Source: CAZHZT01 sp964537285
GTDB taxonomy: Bacteria; Bacteroidota; Bacteroidia; Chitinophagales; Saprospiraceae
Assembly: GCA_964537285.1 (NCBI GenBank)
Contig: CAZHZT010000020.1
Span: forward strand, 1-61,503
DNA length: 61,503 bases
Direction: 5' to 3'
The notes under the pieces are model-generated. The model was not told the DNA's origin. It made no database searches and saw nothing but the letters and a program-made list of their open reading frames with translations. The position numbers and the translations under genes are program-made. This document shows positions 1 to 9,207 of the stretch, one piece after another (the stretch's first letter is position 1; every line of letters begins with the position of its first letter).

Positions 1-55
1 GGCTGAAAGGGTTATCATTTTGAAGTTCCATTTTCCACAATTTATGTCAAAGAAC
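1..55 (+). mobile_element. R1 inverted-repeat element, right half only (cut by window edge)
   Basis: This is the right half of the 110-bp R1 element seen complete elsewhere in the window. It holds the inner arm TTATCATTTTGAAGTTCCA and ends in GTCAAAGAAC. The left half lies outside the window, so its target duplication cannot be tested. It ends 17 bp before the start codon of the next gene. Confidence 0.85.
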
Positions 56-72
56 CAAAAATTATTGTCAAA

Positions 73-1665
73 ATGATAGACTACAAATGGATTTTATTGA
101 CCTCGATAGTTTTTCTTCCCACGTTCATCTTTGGCCAGTTGTGGGAGCAAGCTTTAAGCATAGGAGGAGAAGGCAATGAAGAAATACTTCAAATCATCAA
201 AAAAGATGACGGCACGTTCCTGGGAGGAAGTTTTGATGAGCCCATTAGCGTGCAGGGTGTAGAGTTGGAATCCGTGGGGGATAATGACCTTTTTTTATTT
301 TATTTTGATGAAAATGAAAGCCTTCAGTGGAGTACTACTATCGGAAGTACGCAGGATGATGACTTAACGGGCGCGGCATTAAATAGTCAAAATGAATTAC
401 ATGCTTTTGGCGAAATTTGGTTTGAAGCAGTATTCGGAGATACTATTGTAGAAGTTACCATGGGGAGTAATGCGCTTTTTATTTCCCAGTACGATGAAAA
501 TGGAGCGTTAAATTGGGTTCGGCTAATCGAGGGATCGGGGCTAAAAGCTTCCGGGGAACTCGCAGTAGATCATGATGATAATGTTTGGATCACTGGTTCT
601 TTCTCTAATTCACTCACTTTTGGAGACAGCACGATCTCAGCCGTAGGAGAACAAGACTTGTTTATTGCCAAATGGACTCAGGAGGGTGAACTGCATTGGG
701 TCAGCAGGGTAGGAGAAGAAGGGGTTTTTCGAGCTGTACCATTAGATATAGATTCAGAGGGAAATGCCTTAATTTCGGGTAGCTTTCAAGGGAAAGCTTC
801 TTTCAACACTACTGTAATCCAATCCAATACTCCTGATGATGATGTTTACTTGGCAAAGTGGAATCCTGATGGCGAAATTCTATGGGCATTGAAATTAGGA
901 GGTGTACTTGAAGCGGAATATGGTGATTTAGCTGTGGGTAAAGATGACATAACCTATGTTACCGGTAGTTTTTTTGGAAGCATCAGCCCTGGTGATGATC
1001 TTTTTCGCTTGAATTCGGATGGGTTTAACACAGATGTTTTTTTATACGGAATTGATTCTGAAGGGCAGCCGGTATTAGCGAAGAAAATAGGTAGCAATGA
1101 CGAAGATGTCGGGGCAGCGATTACGACACTACCCCAATCTATAATTTTAGGAGGGCACTTTGAAGGAAGCTTGATCATTGACGGAAGTGTATTGAATGCT
1201 ACTCCAGGGTTCTTAAGCAGCTTTGTTCTGGCAATGGATGCAAATGGAAATGTGCAACAAATCACTGACTTGAGTAGTACGGGCTTCATGTTGCTTCGTA
1301 CTTTGACAGCTAATACAGATGGAAGTGTTTGCGCAGCAGGAACCTTTCAGGGAATTACTGAATTAAGTGGTATTGATTTAGAGGCAATTGGTAAATTCGA
1401 TGGCTTCTCCGCTTGTTTATCGCCAACTTTTACACCCCTTGATGAAAAGAATAAAGAAATGTATACTAGAAGCCTTTTCCCAAATCCATTTAATGAAAAG
1501 GTCAACTTTAATCAGCCTGCCAACGTATGGATTTATAACAATAAAGGCGAATTAATGGGGTTTTATGAAGGAGTACAAGAAATCAATACCTCAAATTGGG
1601 AGGACGGCCTATATTATTTTCAAACTAAAAAATGGAGAGGTAAAGGAATAAAGGTGGGGGATTAA
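73..1665 (+). CDS. Secreted beta-propeller-like protein with T9SS type A sorting domain
   Basis: A 530-residue protein that starts with a signal peptide (about residues 1-21, ending FIFGQ). The body has repeated segments of the type 'GD..LFIAKWTQEGELHW..' and 'D..YLAKWNPDGEILWALKLGG', each about 50 residues, as in SBBP/propeller-like secreted proteins. The last 75 residues, beginning SLFPNPFNEKVNF, match the T9SS type A sorting domain, so export to the surface through the type IX system is expected. It resembles the protein at 59053-60552 in layout. An R1 repeat ends 17 bp before the ATG, so its promoter must lie in or beyond that repeat. The substrate or binding partner is not recognisable. 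Confidence 0.85.
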   Translation: MIDYKWILLTSIVFLPTFIFGQLWEQALSIGGEGNEEILQIIKKDDGTFLGGSFDEPISVQGVELESVGDNDLFLFYFDENESLQWSTTIGSTQDDDLTGAALNSQNELHAFGEIWFEAVFGDTIVEVTMGSNALFISQYDENGALNWVRLIEGSGLKASGELAVDHDDNVWITGSFSNSLTFGDSTISAVGEQDLFIAKWTQEGELHWVSRVGEEGVFRAVPLDIDSEGNALISGSFQGKASFNTTVIQSNTPDDDVYLAKWNPDGEILWALKLGGVLEAEYGDLAVGKDDITYVTGSFFGSISPGDDLFRLNSDGFNTDVFLYGIDSEGQPVLAKKIGSNDEDVGAAITTLPQSIILGGHFEGSLIIDGSVLNATPGFLSSFVLAMDANGNVQQITDLSSTGFMLLRTLTANTDGSVCAAGTFQGITELSGIDLEAIGKFDGFSACLSPTFTPLDEKNKEMYTRSLFPNPFNEKVNFNQPANVWIYNNKGELMGFYEGVQEINTSNWEDGLYYFQTKKWRGKGIKVGD

Positions 1666-1721
1666 GAGAGCCACATATTAAAAAAGGAGCAAGAACGAAA
1701 GCATAAGTAAAAAAATAAAAT

Positions 1722-2426
1722 ATGACGGAAAATACACCCAAAGCACATTTATTGTATGTTGAAGATGATGAAAGCCTTAGCTTTGTAACCAAGGATAATC
1801 TTGAGCTGCAAGGCTATCAAATCACGCATTGCAGCGATGGAAAAGAGGCTTTAGAAAAAATTCGGAAAGAAGATTTCAACCTATGCATTCTTGATGTAAT
1901 GCTTCCAAATATTGATGGTTTCACTCTTGCTAAAGAAATTCGTTCTTTCGATCAACAAACGCCCATTATTTTTCTTACTGCCAAGTCACTGAAAGAGGAT
2001 AAAATTCATGGTTTGAAGCTGGGAGGCGACGATTACATCATTAAGCCCTTTAGCATCGAAGAACTTTTACTAAAAATCGAAATTTTCCTGAAGCGTAGTA
2101 AGGTGAATGCTCCGGAAGAACTCGATCATTACCGGCTGGGAACATTTGAATTCGAATACAAAAATTTATTGCTTCGCGATGATGAGCAAGAACGCCGACT
2201 AACTCAAAAGGAAGCTGATCTGTTGAAATTATTTCTCGATAATAAAAATAAGGTGCTCAAACGCTCTACTATCCTTGAAAAACTCTGGGGCGAAGATGAT
2301 TACTTCCTCGGCCGCAGCCTGGATGTATTTATTTCACGCTTGAGAAAATATCTTAAAAAAGACGAAAATATCCGCATCGAAAATATCCACGGAGTGGGCT
2401 TCAAACTTAATTCGGTTAACGGCTAA
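1722..2426 (+). CDS. OmpR-family response regulator
   Basis: A 234-residue two-component response regulator. The receiver domain spans residues 8-125, with the acidic pair D15/D16, the phospho-acceptor D58 (in CILDVMLP), T86 and K108 (in IIKPF). The C-terminal 100 residues form a winged-helix DNA-binding domain ending 'LDVFISRLRKYLKKD..IENIHGVGFKL', typical of OmpR/PhoB. No histidine kinase lies beside it, so it is an orphan in this window and its partner is unknown. It is co-directional with the propeller gene 56 bp upstream. It converges on the MutS-like gene, with a hairpin between them. Confidence 0.95.
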   Translation: MTENTPKAHLLYVEDDESLSFVTKDNLELQGYQITHCSDGKEALEKIRKEDFNLCILDVMLPNIDGFTLAKEIRSFDQQTPIIFLTAKSLKEDKIHGLKLGGDDYIIKPFSIEELLLKIEIFLKRSKVNAPEELDHYRLGTFEFEYKNLLLRDDEQERRLTQKEADLLKLFLDNKNKVLKRSTILEKLWGEDDYFLGRSLDVFISRLRKYLKKDENIRIENIHGVGFKLNSVNG

Positions 2427-2451
2427 CGGTGAACCCGTTAACCGTTAACCG
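2413..2451. terminator. Bidirectional hairpin terminator
   Basis: GGTTAACGG-type arms are repeated in inverted order around a short TGAA loop. The hairpin overlaps the stop codon of the response regulator and sits 11 bp before the stop of the convergent MutS-like gene, where a shared terminator is expected. Confidence 0.55.
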
Positions 2452-2461
2452 CTTTTCGTTT

Positions 2462-4267
2462 TTACTGTATTTTTATTCCCATTTGCTTCATTAAATTTGT
2501 GGCATTAAAGCTTTTGCTTACACCTTTCTTGATTTTATAGTCAAAAATGAGTTGATCGCCCTGGACTTCGACCTCCATGCATAAGTTTTCAATATGATTA
2601 TTGGAGTGGGCTTCGAGAGCTCCGAGTTCGAGGTCATGGGTAGCGATTAAACCAGAGCCTTTCTCCTTGATCAATTGTTGGATCAGCGCTTTAGCGCCGG
2701 TATGTCGATCTCTGGAATTGGTGCCTTTGAGAATTTCATCAAGTAGAAAGAAAACAGGTAAATTTTGATCAGGGGATAAGCGGTGGGCTTCAACTGCTTC
2801 AATGATGAACCGGAGTCGTTTGAGTTCAGCATAAAAAGAGGAAGTACTTTCATGTAAGGCATCTTGCGTGCGCATACTCGTGTATACGTATAAGATCGGA
2901 AGGGACAGCTTTTCGGCGCAAACCGGGGCTCCGGAGCAAGCAAGAACAATATTGAGGCCTACCGTTCTTAAAAAAGTACTTTTTCCCGCCATATTGGAAC
3001 CCGTGATCAATTTAATGTGGCCGGCTATAGGCATGTTGAGATCATTGCTCACTCTTTTATTTAGAGCAATAAGTGGATGTCCTAAAGCTTTACTTTCTAA
3101 GTGTAGTTCTTTGGTAAATGCCGGAAAAGTCCATGAGGGATGATTGTAGGCAAGAGTTGCCAGGCTAATCAGAGCATCGAGTTCTGCCAGCTTTCCGAAC
3201 CACTCTTTGGTGGCAGTGCCATGTTGCTGTTGCCATTTTTCCAACTTGTAAGTCCATTGCAAGTCCCAAAGGCCGGTTAGATTCAATAATATTGCAAAGA
3301 CATTAAAGCGAACATTTAACTGCGAAATGGTGTAGGATAAACTTTTGATTGCTTTTGAGGCAATAACTTTGTCTTTTGCGAAAGCGCGTTGAATCTCTTT
3401 GAGTTTTCTACACGAAAAGCTATGGTTTTCTATGGTGTCCATGAGGCTGGAGTAGGTAGACAGAAAATCTGCGGCTTTGGCCGTACGCAAGTGCGCTTCA
3501 TCCACCCTTTTTCGAGTTTTCCACAACAGATAGGCTGGCAAAGCCAAAGGTAGAATGGCTATTTGCCATGTCGTATAAATCAGTAAAAGACTGACGCCTA
3601 AAATTACAAAAGGAGGTACGAAGTACAAGGATGTTTTAAATAGTAGATTGTTTGAAACAAATGGAGCAATATTCAACCATTCTGCCAGAAGTCTCAAGTT
3701 TTGCGACTCTGCCTCGTGTTCTTTACCCAATGCCTGGAAGTTTTGGCGCCAATCGATCTGAGGAATCAGTTCTTTAATAGCTTCCTGTCGTAGCAAAATC
3801 TCCTCTTTCTCAAAAGGTTGTTGAAGGTCAAAGGCAAGACGGGATTTTCCTGAAAATGAAGAGGTCCGGTTACAATATTGGAAAAAAGAGTTAGGGCCAA
3901 AGATATCGAGATCTCCAGCATATGGATGTAGTGGATCAATGAATTCTGAGCCATCGGGGAATTGCTGAAACTTATGATCCTGTGCTTGTTCTTCTTTGTG
4001 ATTAATAATGGAAAGAAAATTGTTTAGGCGAGCTTCTTTGAGTATACGCTGGTGCCTTTTGATAAATATTCCAAAAATTACAGGCAGAAAGAATGTAGCG
4101 ATTCCTCCGACCCAAAGGGAGGTCGACCAGAGGAAAATCAGTAAAAAGATAGCCCCAAAGAAAAAAATTAGTCGTATGATTGCAAGGCGATTATACTGTT
4201 GTTTGAGCTGGGTATAGGTTTGGTGAAACTTTAGTTTGCGTTCCTGATACTGTTTACTTAAGTTCAT
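2462..4267 (-). CDS. MutS-family ATPase, membrane-anchored (MutS-like, 601 aa)
   Basis: The C-terminal third is a MutS domain V ATPase. Walker A reads GSNMAGKSTF near residue 425, Walker B reads FFLLDEILKGTNSRD near residue 507, and the signature region reads TSMRTQDALHESTSSFYAEL. The N-terminal mismatch-recognition domains of MutS are absent. Instead there are hydrophobic segments near residues 28-66 and 210-245 that look like membrane spans. At about 600 residues it matches a Bacteroidota family annotated as MutS-related; true mismatch repair is doubtful. It is divergent from the ScfR-type regulator, with 64 bp between the start codons. The function is not established. Confidence 0.85.
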   Translation of the reverse strand: MNLSKQYQERKLKFHQTYTQLKQQYNRLAIIRLIFFFGAIFLLIFLWSTSLWVGGIATFFLPVIFGIFIKRHQRILKEARLNNFLSIINHKEEQAQDHKFQQFPDGSEFIDPLHPYAGDLDIFGPNSFFQYCNRTSSFSGKSRLAFDLQQPFEKEEILLRQEAIKELIPQIDWRQNFQALGKEHEAESQNLRLLAEWLNIAPFVSNNLLFKTSLYFVPPFVILGVSLLLIYTTWQIAILPLALPAYLLWKTRKRVDEAHLRTAKAADFLSTYSSLMDTIENHSFSCRKLKEIQRAFAKDKVIASKAIKSLSYTISQLNVRFNVFAILLNLTGLWDLQWTYKLEKWQQQHGTATKEWFGKLAELDALISLATLAYNHPSWTFPAFTKELHLESKALGHPLIALNKRVSNDLNMPIAGHIKLITGSNMAGKSTFLRTVGLNIVLACSGAPVCAEKLSLPILYVYTSMRTQDALHESTSSFYAELKRLRFIIEAVEAHRLSPDQNLPVFFLLDEILKGTNSRDRHTGAKALIQQLIKEKGSGLIATHDLELGALEAHSNNHIENLCMEVEVQGDQLIFDYKIKKGVSKSFNATNLMKQMGIKIQ

Positions 4268-4331
4268 ATTCTTACAACAACTTGAAAAGAAAAAAGCGCA
4301 AGATGGTCAAAAATTAGTACTTTTAGCTCCT

Positions 4332-5822
4332 ATGGATGCAAAAACACCGATTGATCGTATTGTATTTGGATTAAAGCTGCGCCAGCTTCGACAAGATAGG
4401 GGCTTTTCGGTGGCGGAACTGGCTGAAAGAGCTGGTATGTCGGTGTCGTACCTAAGCGAAATTGAGAAAGGGAAAAAATTTCCTAAAGAAGATAAAATCG
4501 ATGGTTTGGTGAAAGTTTTGGGCACGCGTAAAGGCTATTTGCTCAGCTTAAAACTCCCCAAGCAATATGCGCCTTTAGAGCAATTACTGCGCTCCCAATT
4601 TCTGACAGAACTTCCACTAGAGGCTCTGGGAATTGAAATGACTAAAGTGGTAGAAAGTATTGCTAATGCACCGGCTAAAATTGGTGCATTCATTTCTACC
4701 CTTATCGAATTAAGCCGCAATTCTTCCCTGCAAGAGGAGGATTTTTATATAGGAGCTTTAAGGGCTTATAAAGAGTTGCATAGCAATTATTTCGAGGACG
4801 TTGAGCATGCTGTAAAAGTCTTTGTAAAGAAGCATGCTATAGAAGAGGCTAATTTGCTCTCATTCAGTGAACTGGTACGGATATTAAAAGAGGAATATGA
4901 TATACAGGTGGTGGAGGAAGGTTTGGCGGCCTATCCTGAGTTGGATGAACTAAGGGCTTTGATGCATCCTCACCGGCGGCAGTTATTGCTTAGTGGCCGG
5001 TTGAGTAATCGGCAGAAAATATTTCAATGTGCTAAAGAGCTCGGTTTTCGGGTGTTGGATTTAAAAGATCGTGCTTATCAATCAAAGTTACTGCGTGGAA
5101 GTCAGTTTGAGCGGAGTTTAAATCATTATTTAGCCTCCTACTTCAGTGTTGCCCTCATTATCGATGAGCAATGTTTTGTAAAGGATTTGGAATCTTTTTT
5201 CTCCCTTCCCAAATGGGATCCCGAATTTTTATTAAAGTTGCTTGAAAAATACAATGCTTCTCCGGAGATGCTTTTTCAGCGCCTCTCCAATATTCTTCCC
5301 AAGTATTTTGATATCGATCAGCTTTTTATTTTACGCATTATTGGCAATGGCGGAGATCAGGAAAAATATGTACTCAATGATGAGATGCATTTTAATCGAA
5401 AGTTCCGCTCCTATAATCGTGGTAGCGGCGAGCATTACTGTCGCCGCTGGATCAGCATCCAATCCATTAAACAGCTTAGAAATCTTGACGCTCGCTTTGG
5501 AGCGGCCATCGCAAGAGCTCACAAAATGACCATCGTAGGGACAGAAGAAACTTATTTTTCCTTCGCTTTGGCCCGGGCAGCTTATCCTAATCCCCAATCT
5601 GATACGAGTATTTCACTGGGCATTCTCCTCAGCAAAAAAGCTCAGGAACGGATTGCTTTTCTGAATGATCCTGACTTACCGGCTATTGACGTGGGCAGCA
5701 CTTGTGAGCGCTGTCCTATTCTCGATTGCAATGAACGGGCGCATTCTCCTACCATACTTAATGCAAAGTTAAGGCAGAAGCGAATTATGGAAGCAGTGAG
5801 AAGGGTGCTGGGGGAGGAGTAA
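4332..5822 (+). CDS. XRE-type transcriptional regulator of the short-chain fatty acyl (ScfR) type
   Basis: A 496-residue regulator. Residues 10-65 form an XRE helix-turn-helix (RQLRQDRGFSVAELAERAG, then SVSYLSEIEKGKKFP). The middle is an IrrE-like fold region without an HExxH motif. The C terminus carries the cysteine cluster CERCPILDCNERAHSP, typical of the DUF2083/ScfR group (relatives of RamB and PrpC regulators). Those proteins sense short acyl-CoA compounds and control propionate or acetate metabolism. No such operon lies next to it, so the target is unknown. The divergent neighbour is the MutS-like gene; a shared regulatory region is possible. Confidence 0.8.
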   Translation: MDAKTPIDRIVFGLKLRQLRQDRGFSVAELAERAGMSVSYLSEIEKGKKFPKEDKIDGLVKVLGTRKGYLLSLKLPKQYAPLEQLLRSQFLTELPLEALGIEMTKVVESIANAPAKIGAFISTLIELSRNSSLQEEDFYIGALRAYKELHSNYFEDVEHAVKVFVKKHAIEEANLLSFSELVRILKEEYDIQVVEEGLAAYPELDELRALMHPHRRQLLLSGRLSNRQKIFQCAKELGFRVLDLKDRAYQSKLLRGSQFERSLNHYLASYFSVALIIDEQCFVKDLESFFSLPKWDPEFLLKLLEKYNASPEMLFQRLSNILPKYFDIDQLFILRIIGNGGDQEKYVLNDEMHFNRKFRSYNRGSGEHYCRRWISIQSIKQLRNLDARFGAAIARAHKMTIVGTEETYFSFALARAAYPNPQSDTSISLGILLSKKAQERIAFLNDPDLPAIDVGSTCERCPILDCNERAHSPTILNAKLRQKRIMEAVRRVLGEE

Positions 5823-6133
5823 AAAAGAATTGAGCTTTGATTGAATACCTGCAGTGGTATATTTCGCCAGGATATTTACGGTCGGGGAGCAATATGTCAA
5901 TGTCAAAGAACGATCTTTTTTAATAATCTCTGCATAGTATTGGAGGTTTTTTAATTATGGCTTTGATTGAAATAAGTGATTTTATCTTTTTTTGTATAAT
6001 TTTTATTTATTTAAAGGTTTTTAATTGTTAAAATTTAATTTTAAATTGATTTATTAATTTTTTGTGTCTTATCTTTGTTCTGTTTCTAACAAGAAACGCT
6101 AACCATATTTTCTAACTCTAAACTATTACACCG
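5823..6133. other. AT-rich intergenic region before the RhuM-Fic gene
   Basis: About 310 bp without a credible gene. The second half is very AT-rich and carries the promoter-like TATCTTTG box listed separately. No repeat family of this window was seen here. Confidence 0.6.
6045..6077 (+). promoter_or_regulatory. Bacteroidota-type promoter for the RhuM-Fic gene
   Basis: TATCTTTG at 6070-6077 fits the Bacteroidota -7 consensus TAnnTTTG exactly, and a TTG lies about 22 bp upstream at the -33 position. It is 57 bp before the ATG in a very AT-rich stretch. Predicted by eye only. Confidence 0.5.
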
Positions 6134-7117
6134 ATGGAGAAACAAATAGAAATTTTTCAGAGCGAAGACGGGACTACGCAAGTAGAAGTACAATTTGAGA
6201 AAGAGACGGTTTGGTTAAATCGCCACCAGATGGCCGCGCTTTTTGACCGAGATGTCAAGACGATTGGTAAACACATCAATAATGTATTTGAAGAAAAGGA
6301 ATTAAAGAGTGAAGGAACTGTCGCAAAATTTGCGACAGTTCAAAATGAAGGAAGTCGAAAAGTACAAAGAGAAATTGAACACTATAGTCTGGACGTGATA
6401 ATATCTGTAGGATACAGAGTGAAATCTCAACGAGGCACCCAATTTCGCCAATGGGCCACTCAACGTCTTAAAGACTATCTCATTCAGGGGTATGCTCTGA
6501 ATGAAAAACGCCTGGAACAAAAGCAACAAACCATCATTCACCTAAAACAAGGGATTCAGATCCTTAGCCGGGCAATCGAAGAGAAAGTCAATGAAGATAG
6601 TCCAGATTGGTTGTTGCAGTTTTCCAAAGGCCTGGAATTGCTTGATGATTACGACCACGAACGCCTGGATAGCAAAGGCTTGAATAAGCAGAAAGCCGTA
6701 TTTCCGGCGATTGAAGATTATCGTGAGCTGATCAACGCCATGAGGCAGGAATTTGACTCTGCCGTCTTTGGGAAAGAAAAAGACGCAGGCTTTAATAGTG
6801 CCGTTGAGCAAATAGCTAAAGGCTTTGGCGATGTTGATTTTTATCCTAGCATTGAGGAAAAAGCGGCTATGCTGCTCTATCTTATTGTAAAAAACCATGC
6901 TTTTGTAGATGGAAACAAACGTATCGCTGCTGCTTGCTTCTTGTTGTTCCTGGAAACAAATGGCTTGCTTTACAGTGCCGCTGGAAGCCTTATCCTTAGT
7001 AATGAAGCGCTGGCGGGCCTAACCTTATTCGTTGCTTCGAGTAAGCCTGAAGAGATGGAAACTGTTAAACGATTGATTGTGAGTGTGTTGAATAGGAATC
7101 AGCTCGTAGAGGTTTAA
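6134..7117 (+). CDS. RhuM-type N-terminal domain fused to a Fic/Doc domain
   Basis: A 327-residue two-domain protein. Residues 1-125 match the RhuM 'virulence protein' family (TVWLNRHQMAALFDRD, then LDVIISVGYRVKSQRGTQFR). The C-terminal half is a Fic/Doc domain with the motif HAFVDGNKR at H255. This fits HxFx(D/E)GNxxR and keeps the catalytic histidine. Fic enzymes transfer AMP or another phosphate-linked group to target proteins; Doc-type members act as toxins. No small antitoxin gene adjoins it, so a self-contained regulator or defence role is possible but unproven. The coding sequence holds a 25-bp perfect palindrome at 6317-6341. The gene is single, with its own promoter and a shared terminator with guaB. 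Confidence 0.88.
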   Translation: MEKQIEIFQSEDGTTQVEVQFEKETVWLNRHQMAALFDRDVKTIGKHINNVFEEKELKSEGTVAKFATVQNEGSRKVQREIEHYSLDVIISVGYRVKSQRGTQFRQWATQRLKDYLIQGYALNEKRLEQKQQTIIHLKQGIQILSRAIEEKVNEDSPDWLLQFSKGLELLDDYDHERLDSKGLNKQKAVFPAIEDYRELINAMRQEFDSAVFGKEKDAGFNSAVEQIAKGFGDVDFYPSIEEKAAMLLYLIVKNHAFVDGNKRIAAACFLLFLETNGLLYSAAGSLILSNEALAGLTLFVASSKPEEMETVKRLIVSVLNRNQLVEV

Positions 7118-7123
7118 TCTTCG

Positions 7124-7187
7124 TTGATTTGGTAATTTTATTGCGAAAAAGAGACTATTTCTTTTCGCAATAAAATCACTAAATCAA
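7124..7187. terminator. Bidirectional hairpin terminator between RhuM-Fic and guaB
   Basis: Long inverted arms run TTGATTTGGTAATTTTATTG on the left and their near-complement on the right, around a loop containing GAGACTATTTC. It lies between the two convergent stop codons. Confidence 0.7.
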
Positions 7188-7195
7188 TGCATAAC

Positions 7196-8680
7196 CTACC
7201 CCCTCCGACTATAATTCGGCGCTTCTTTCGTAATATTAACATTATGCGGATGGCTCTCCGCGACCCCAGCTGCTGAAATCTTTACAAATTGTGCCTCTTG
7301 CATTACCTCAATATTTGGAGCACCGCAATAACCCATACTGGCTCTCAATCCTCCTATATATTGAACCATTACCTCGGAAAGGGTACCTTTGAAAGGTACA
7401 CGCCCTTCAATACCTTCAGGCACTAGTTTTTTAATGTCGTCCTCTACATCCTGGAAATAGCGATCTTTAGATCCCTGTTGCATGGCACCTAAGGAGCCCA
7501 TCCCTCGGTAAACTTTGAATTTTCTTCCTTCATAAATGATCGTCTCGCCCGGAGCTTCTTCCACACCCGCAAATAAACCTCCTGCCATAATGGTACTAGC
7601 TCCTGCCGCGATAGCTTTGGCGATATCTCCGGTATAGCGAATACCTCCGTCGGCAATAATAGGGACGCCAGTATCTTTAATTCCTTGAGCAGCATTTAAT
7701 ACGGCGGAAAGCTGAGGAACACCAACTCCGGCAACAATCCGGGTCGTACAAATACTTCCGGGGCCCACACCTACCTTTACAGCGTCTACACCCGCATCTA
7801 CCAGTGCTTTTGCGCCGCTACCTGTAGCTACATTACCACCAACGATTTGTAGATCAGGGAACTTTTGTTTGATTTCTCTGATCATATTTAGAACTCCAAA
7901 GGAGTGGCCATGTGCTGTATCTACACAGATAACATCTACGCCCACAGATACCAGACTTTCCACGCGTTCTATCGTGTCGGTGGTGATCCCTACTGCAGCA
8001 CCTACTACCAATCGGCCGTAGGAATCCTTGCAGGAGTTCGGGAAATTTTGGACTTTGATGATGTCTTTGTAGGTAATCAAGCCTGCGAGATATCCTTCAT
8101 CATCTACAACGGGTAGCTTTTCAATTTTATGTTTCTGAAGAATATCTCGTGCTTGTCCTAAGGTGGTGCCGATTGGAGCAGTGATCAGGTTCTTTGATGT
8201 CATTAAGTCCTGTACGGACTTGTTGTAATCCGTTTCGAAACGCAGGTCGCGATTGGTCAAAATTCCTATAAGACGATTGTTATCATCGACAATGGGAATA
8301 CCGCCAATTTTGAACTTTTTCATCAAAGCCAGTGCATCGCCCACAACGGCATCCTTGTTAAGGGTAACCGGATCGATGATCATACCACTCTCGGAACGCT
8401 TCACGGAACGCACCTGCTCGGTTTGATCTTCTATCGACATGTTTTTGTGGATGATGCCAATGCCACCTTGCCGAGCAATTGCTATAGCCAGTTTGTTTTC
8501 CGTAACGGTATCCATAGCCGCGGAGACAATCGGAACATTGATGCGTAAATCCCGCGTAAGGTTGGAAGTAGTGTCTACTTCCCGCGGAAGGACTTCGGAG
8601 AAGGCTGGAACGAGTAAAACATCGTCATAAGTGAGGGCTTCTCCCAAAAATTTATCGTTATTTATTTTTACTTTTTCCAT
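7196..8680 (-). CDS. guaB: Inosine-5'-monophosphate dehydrogenase
   Basis: GuaB oxidises IMP to XMP with NAD, the committed step of GMP synthesis. The protein has the TIM barrel split by two CBS domains (about residues 85-210). The catalytic loop is GPGSICTTRIVAGVG with the nucleophile at C311, and the mobile flap is GMGSLGAMQQGS followed by EGIEGRVPFKG. I chose the ATG at 8680, which gives the usual N terminus MEKVKINNDKFLGEAL. A TTG 30 bp upstream would extend the frame but would place the start before the likely promoter box. At about 494 residues the length is normal. It diverges from tadA. Confidence 0.97.
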   Translation of the reverse strand: MEKVKINNDKFLGEALTYDDVLLVPAFSEVLPREVDTTSNLTRDLRINVPIVSAAMDTVTENKLAIAIARQGGIGIIHKNMSIEDQTEQVRSVKRSESGMIIDPVTLNKDAVVGDALALMKKFKIGGIPIVDDNNRLIGILTNRDLRFETDYNKSVQDLMTSKNLITAPIGTTLGQARDILQKHKIEKLPVVDDEGYLAGLITYKDIIKVQNFPNSCKDSYGRLVVGAAVGITTDTIERVESLVSVGVDVICVDTAHGHSFGVLNMIREIKQKFPDLQIVGGNVATGSGAKALVDAGVDAVKVGVGPGSICTTRIVAGVGVPQLSAVLNAAQGIKDTGVPIIADGGIRYTGDIAKAIAAGASTIMAGGLFAGVEEAPGETIIYEGRKFKVYRGMGSLGAMQQGSKDRYFQDVEDDIKKLVPEGIEGRVPFKGTLSEVMVQYIGGLRASMGYCGAPNIEVMQEAQFVKISAAGVAESHPHNVNITKEAPNYSRRG

Positions 8681-8683
8681 GCG

Positions 8684-8711
8684 CAAAGTTACAGCTAATT
8701 TTGTAATCAAA
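8684..8711 (-). promoter_or_regulatory. Candidate promoter of guaB
   Basis: On the minus strand TAACTTTG (TAnnTTTG) ends three bases before the guaB ATG, with TTTG 16 bp further upstream. If real, the transcript would be leaderless or nearly so. It supports the ATG at 8680 over the upstream TTG. Confidence 0.4.
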
Positions 8712-8755
8712 TAAAGACTTTGCAGGTTTTTATTGTAAATGATAATTGACTAAAT

Positions 8756-9202
8756 ATGTTCAGTACTTTTTCAGATGATTTTTTTATGAAACAAGCCCTT
8801 CAGGAAGCTCACAAGGCTTTTGAGGCGGATGAAGTGCCGGTTGGAGCTGTGGTTGTGAGTGAAAACCAGATAATTGCCCGTACTTATAACCAAACCGAAT
8901 TGCTAAAAGATGTGACAGCCCACGCTGAAATCCTGGCTATTACAGCCGCTTCTGAATACTTGGGGAGTAAATACCTGGATCATTGTACCATGTATGTTAC
9001 CCTGGAGCCGTGTATTATGTGTGCGGGCGCTATGGCCTGGTCGCAGTTGGGGCGCCTGGTATTCGCTGCCTCAGATGAAAAAAGAGGCTTCATGCGCTTC
9101 GGAAAGAAGTTGTTGCATCCAAAGACAAAGGTGGAAATGGGCTTTATGATGGAAGAATCAGCAGAGTTATTAAAAGCTTTTTTTAGCAGAAAGCGGGGGT
9201 AA
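8756..9202 (+). CDS. tadA: tRNA adenosine(34) deaminase
   Basis: A 148-residue enzyme of the cytidine/deoxycytidylate deaminase fold that converts adenosine 34 to inosine in tRNA-Arg. The zinc ligands are visible as HAE (H56, E58 the proton shuttle) and PCIMC (C86, C89). The length is typical for TadA. It starts 75 bp from the divergent guaB gene. The next reading frame begins five bases after its stop codon. Confidence 0.95.
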   Translation: MFSTFSDDFFMKQALQEAHKAFEADEVPVGAVVVSENQIIARTYNQTELLKDVTAHAEILAITAASEYLGSKYLDHCTMYVTLEPCIMCAGAMAWSQLGRLVFAASDEKRGFMRFGKKLLHPKTKVEMGFMMEESAELLKAFFSRKRG

Positions 9203-9207
9203 GAGAA

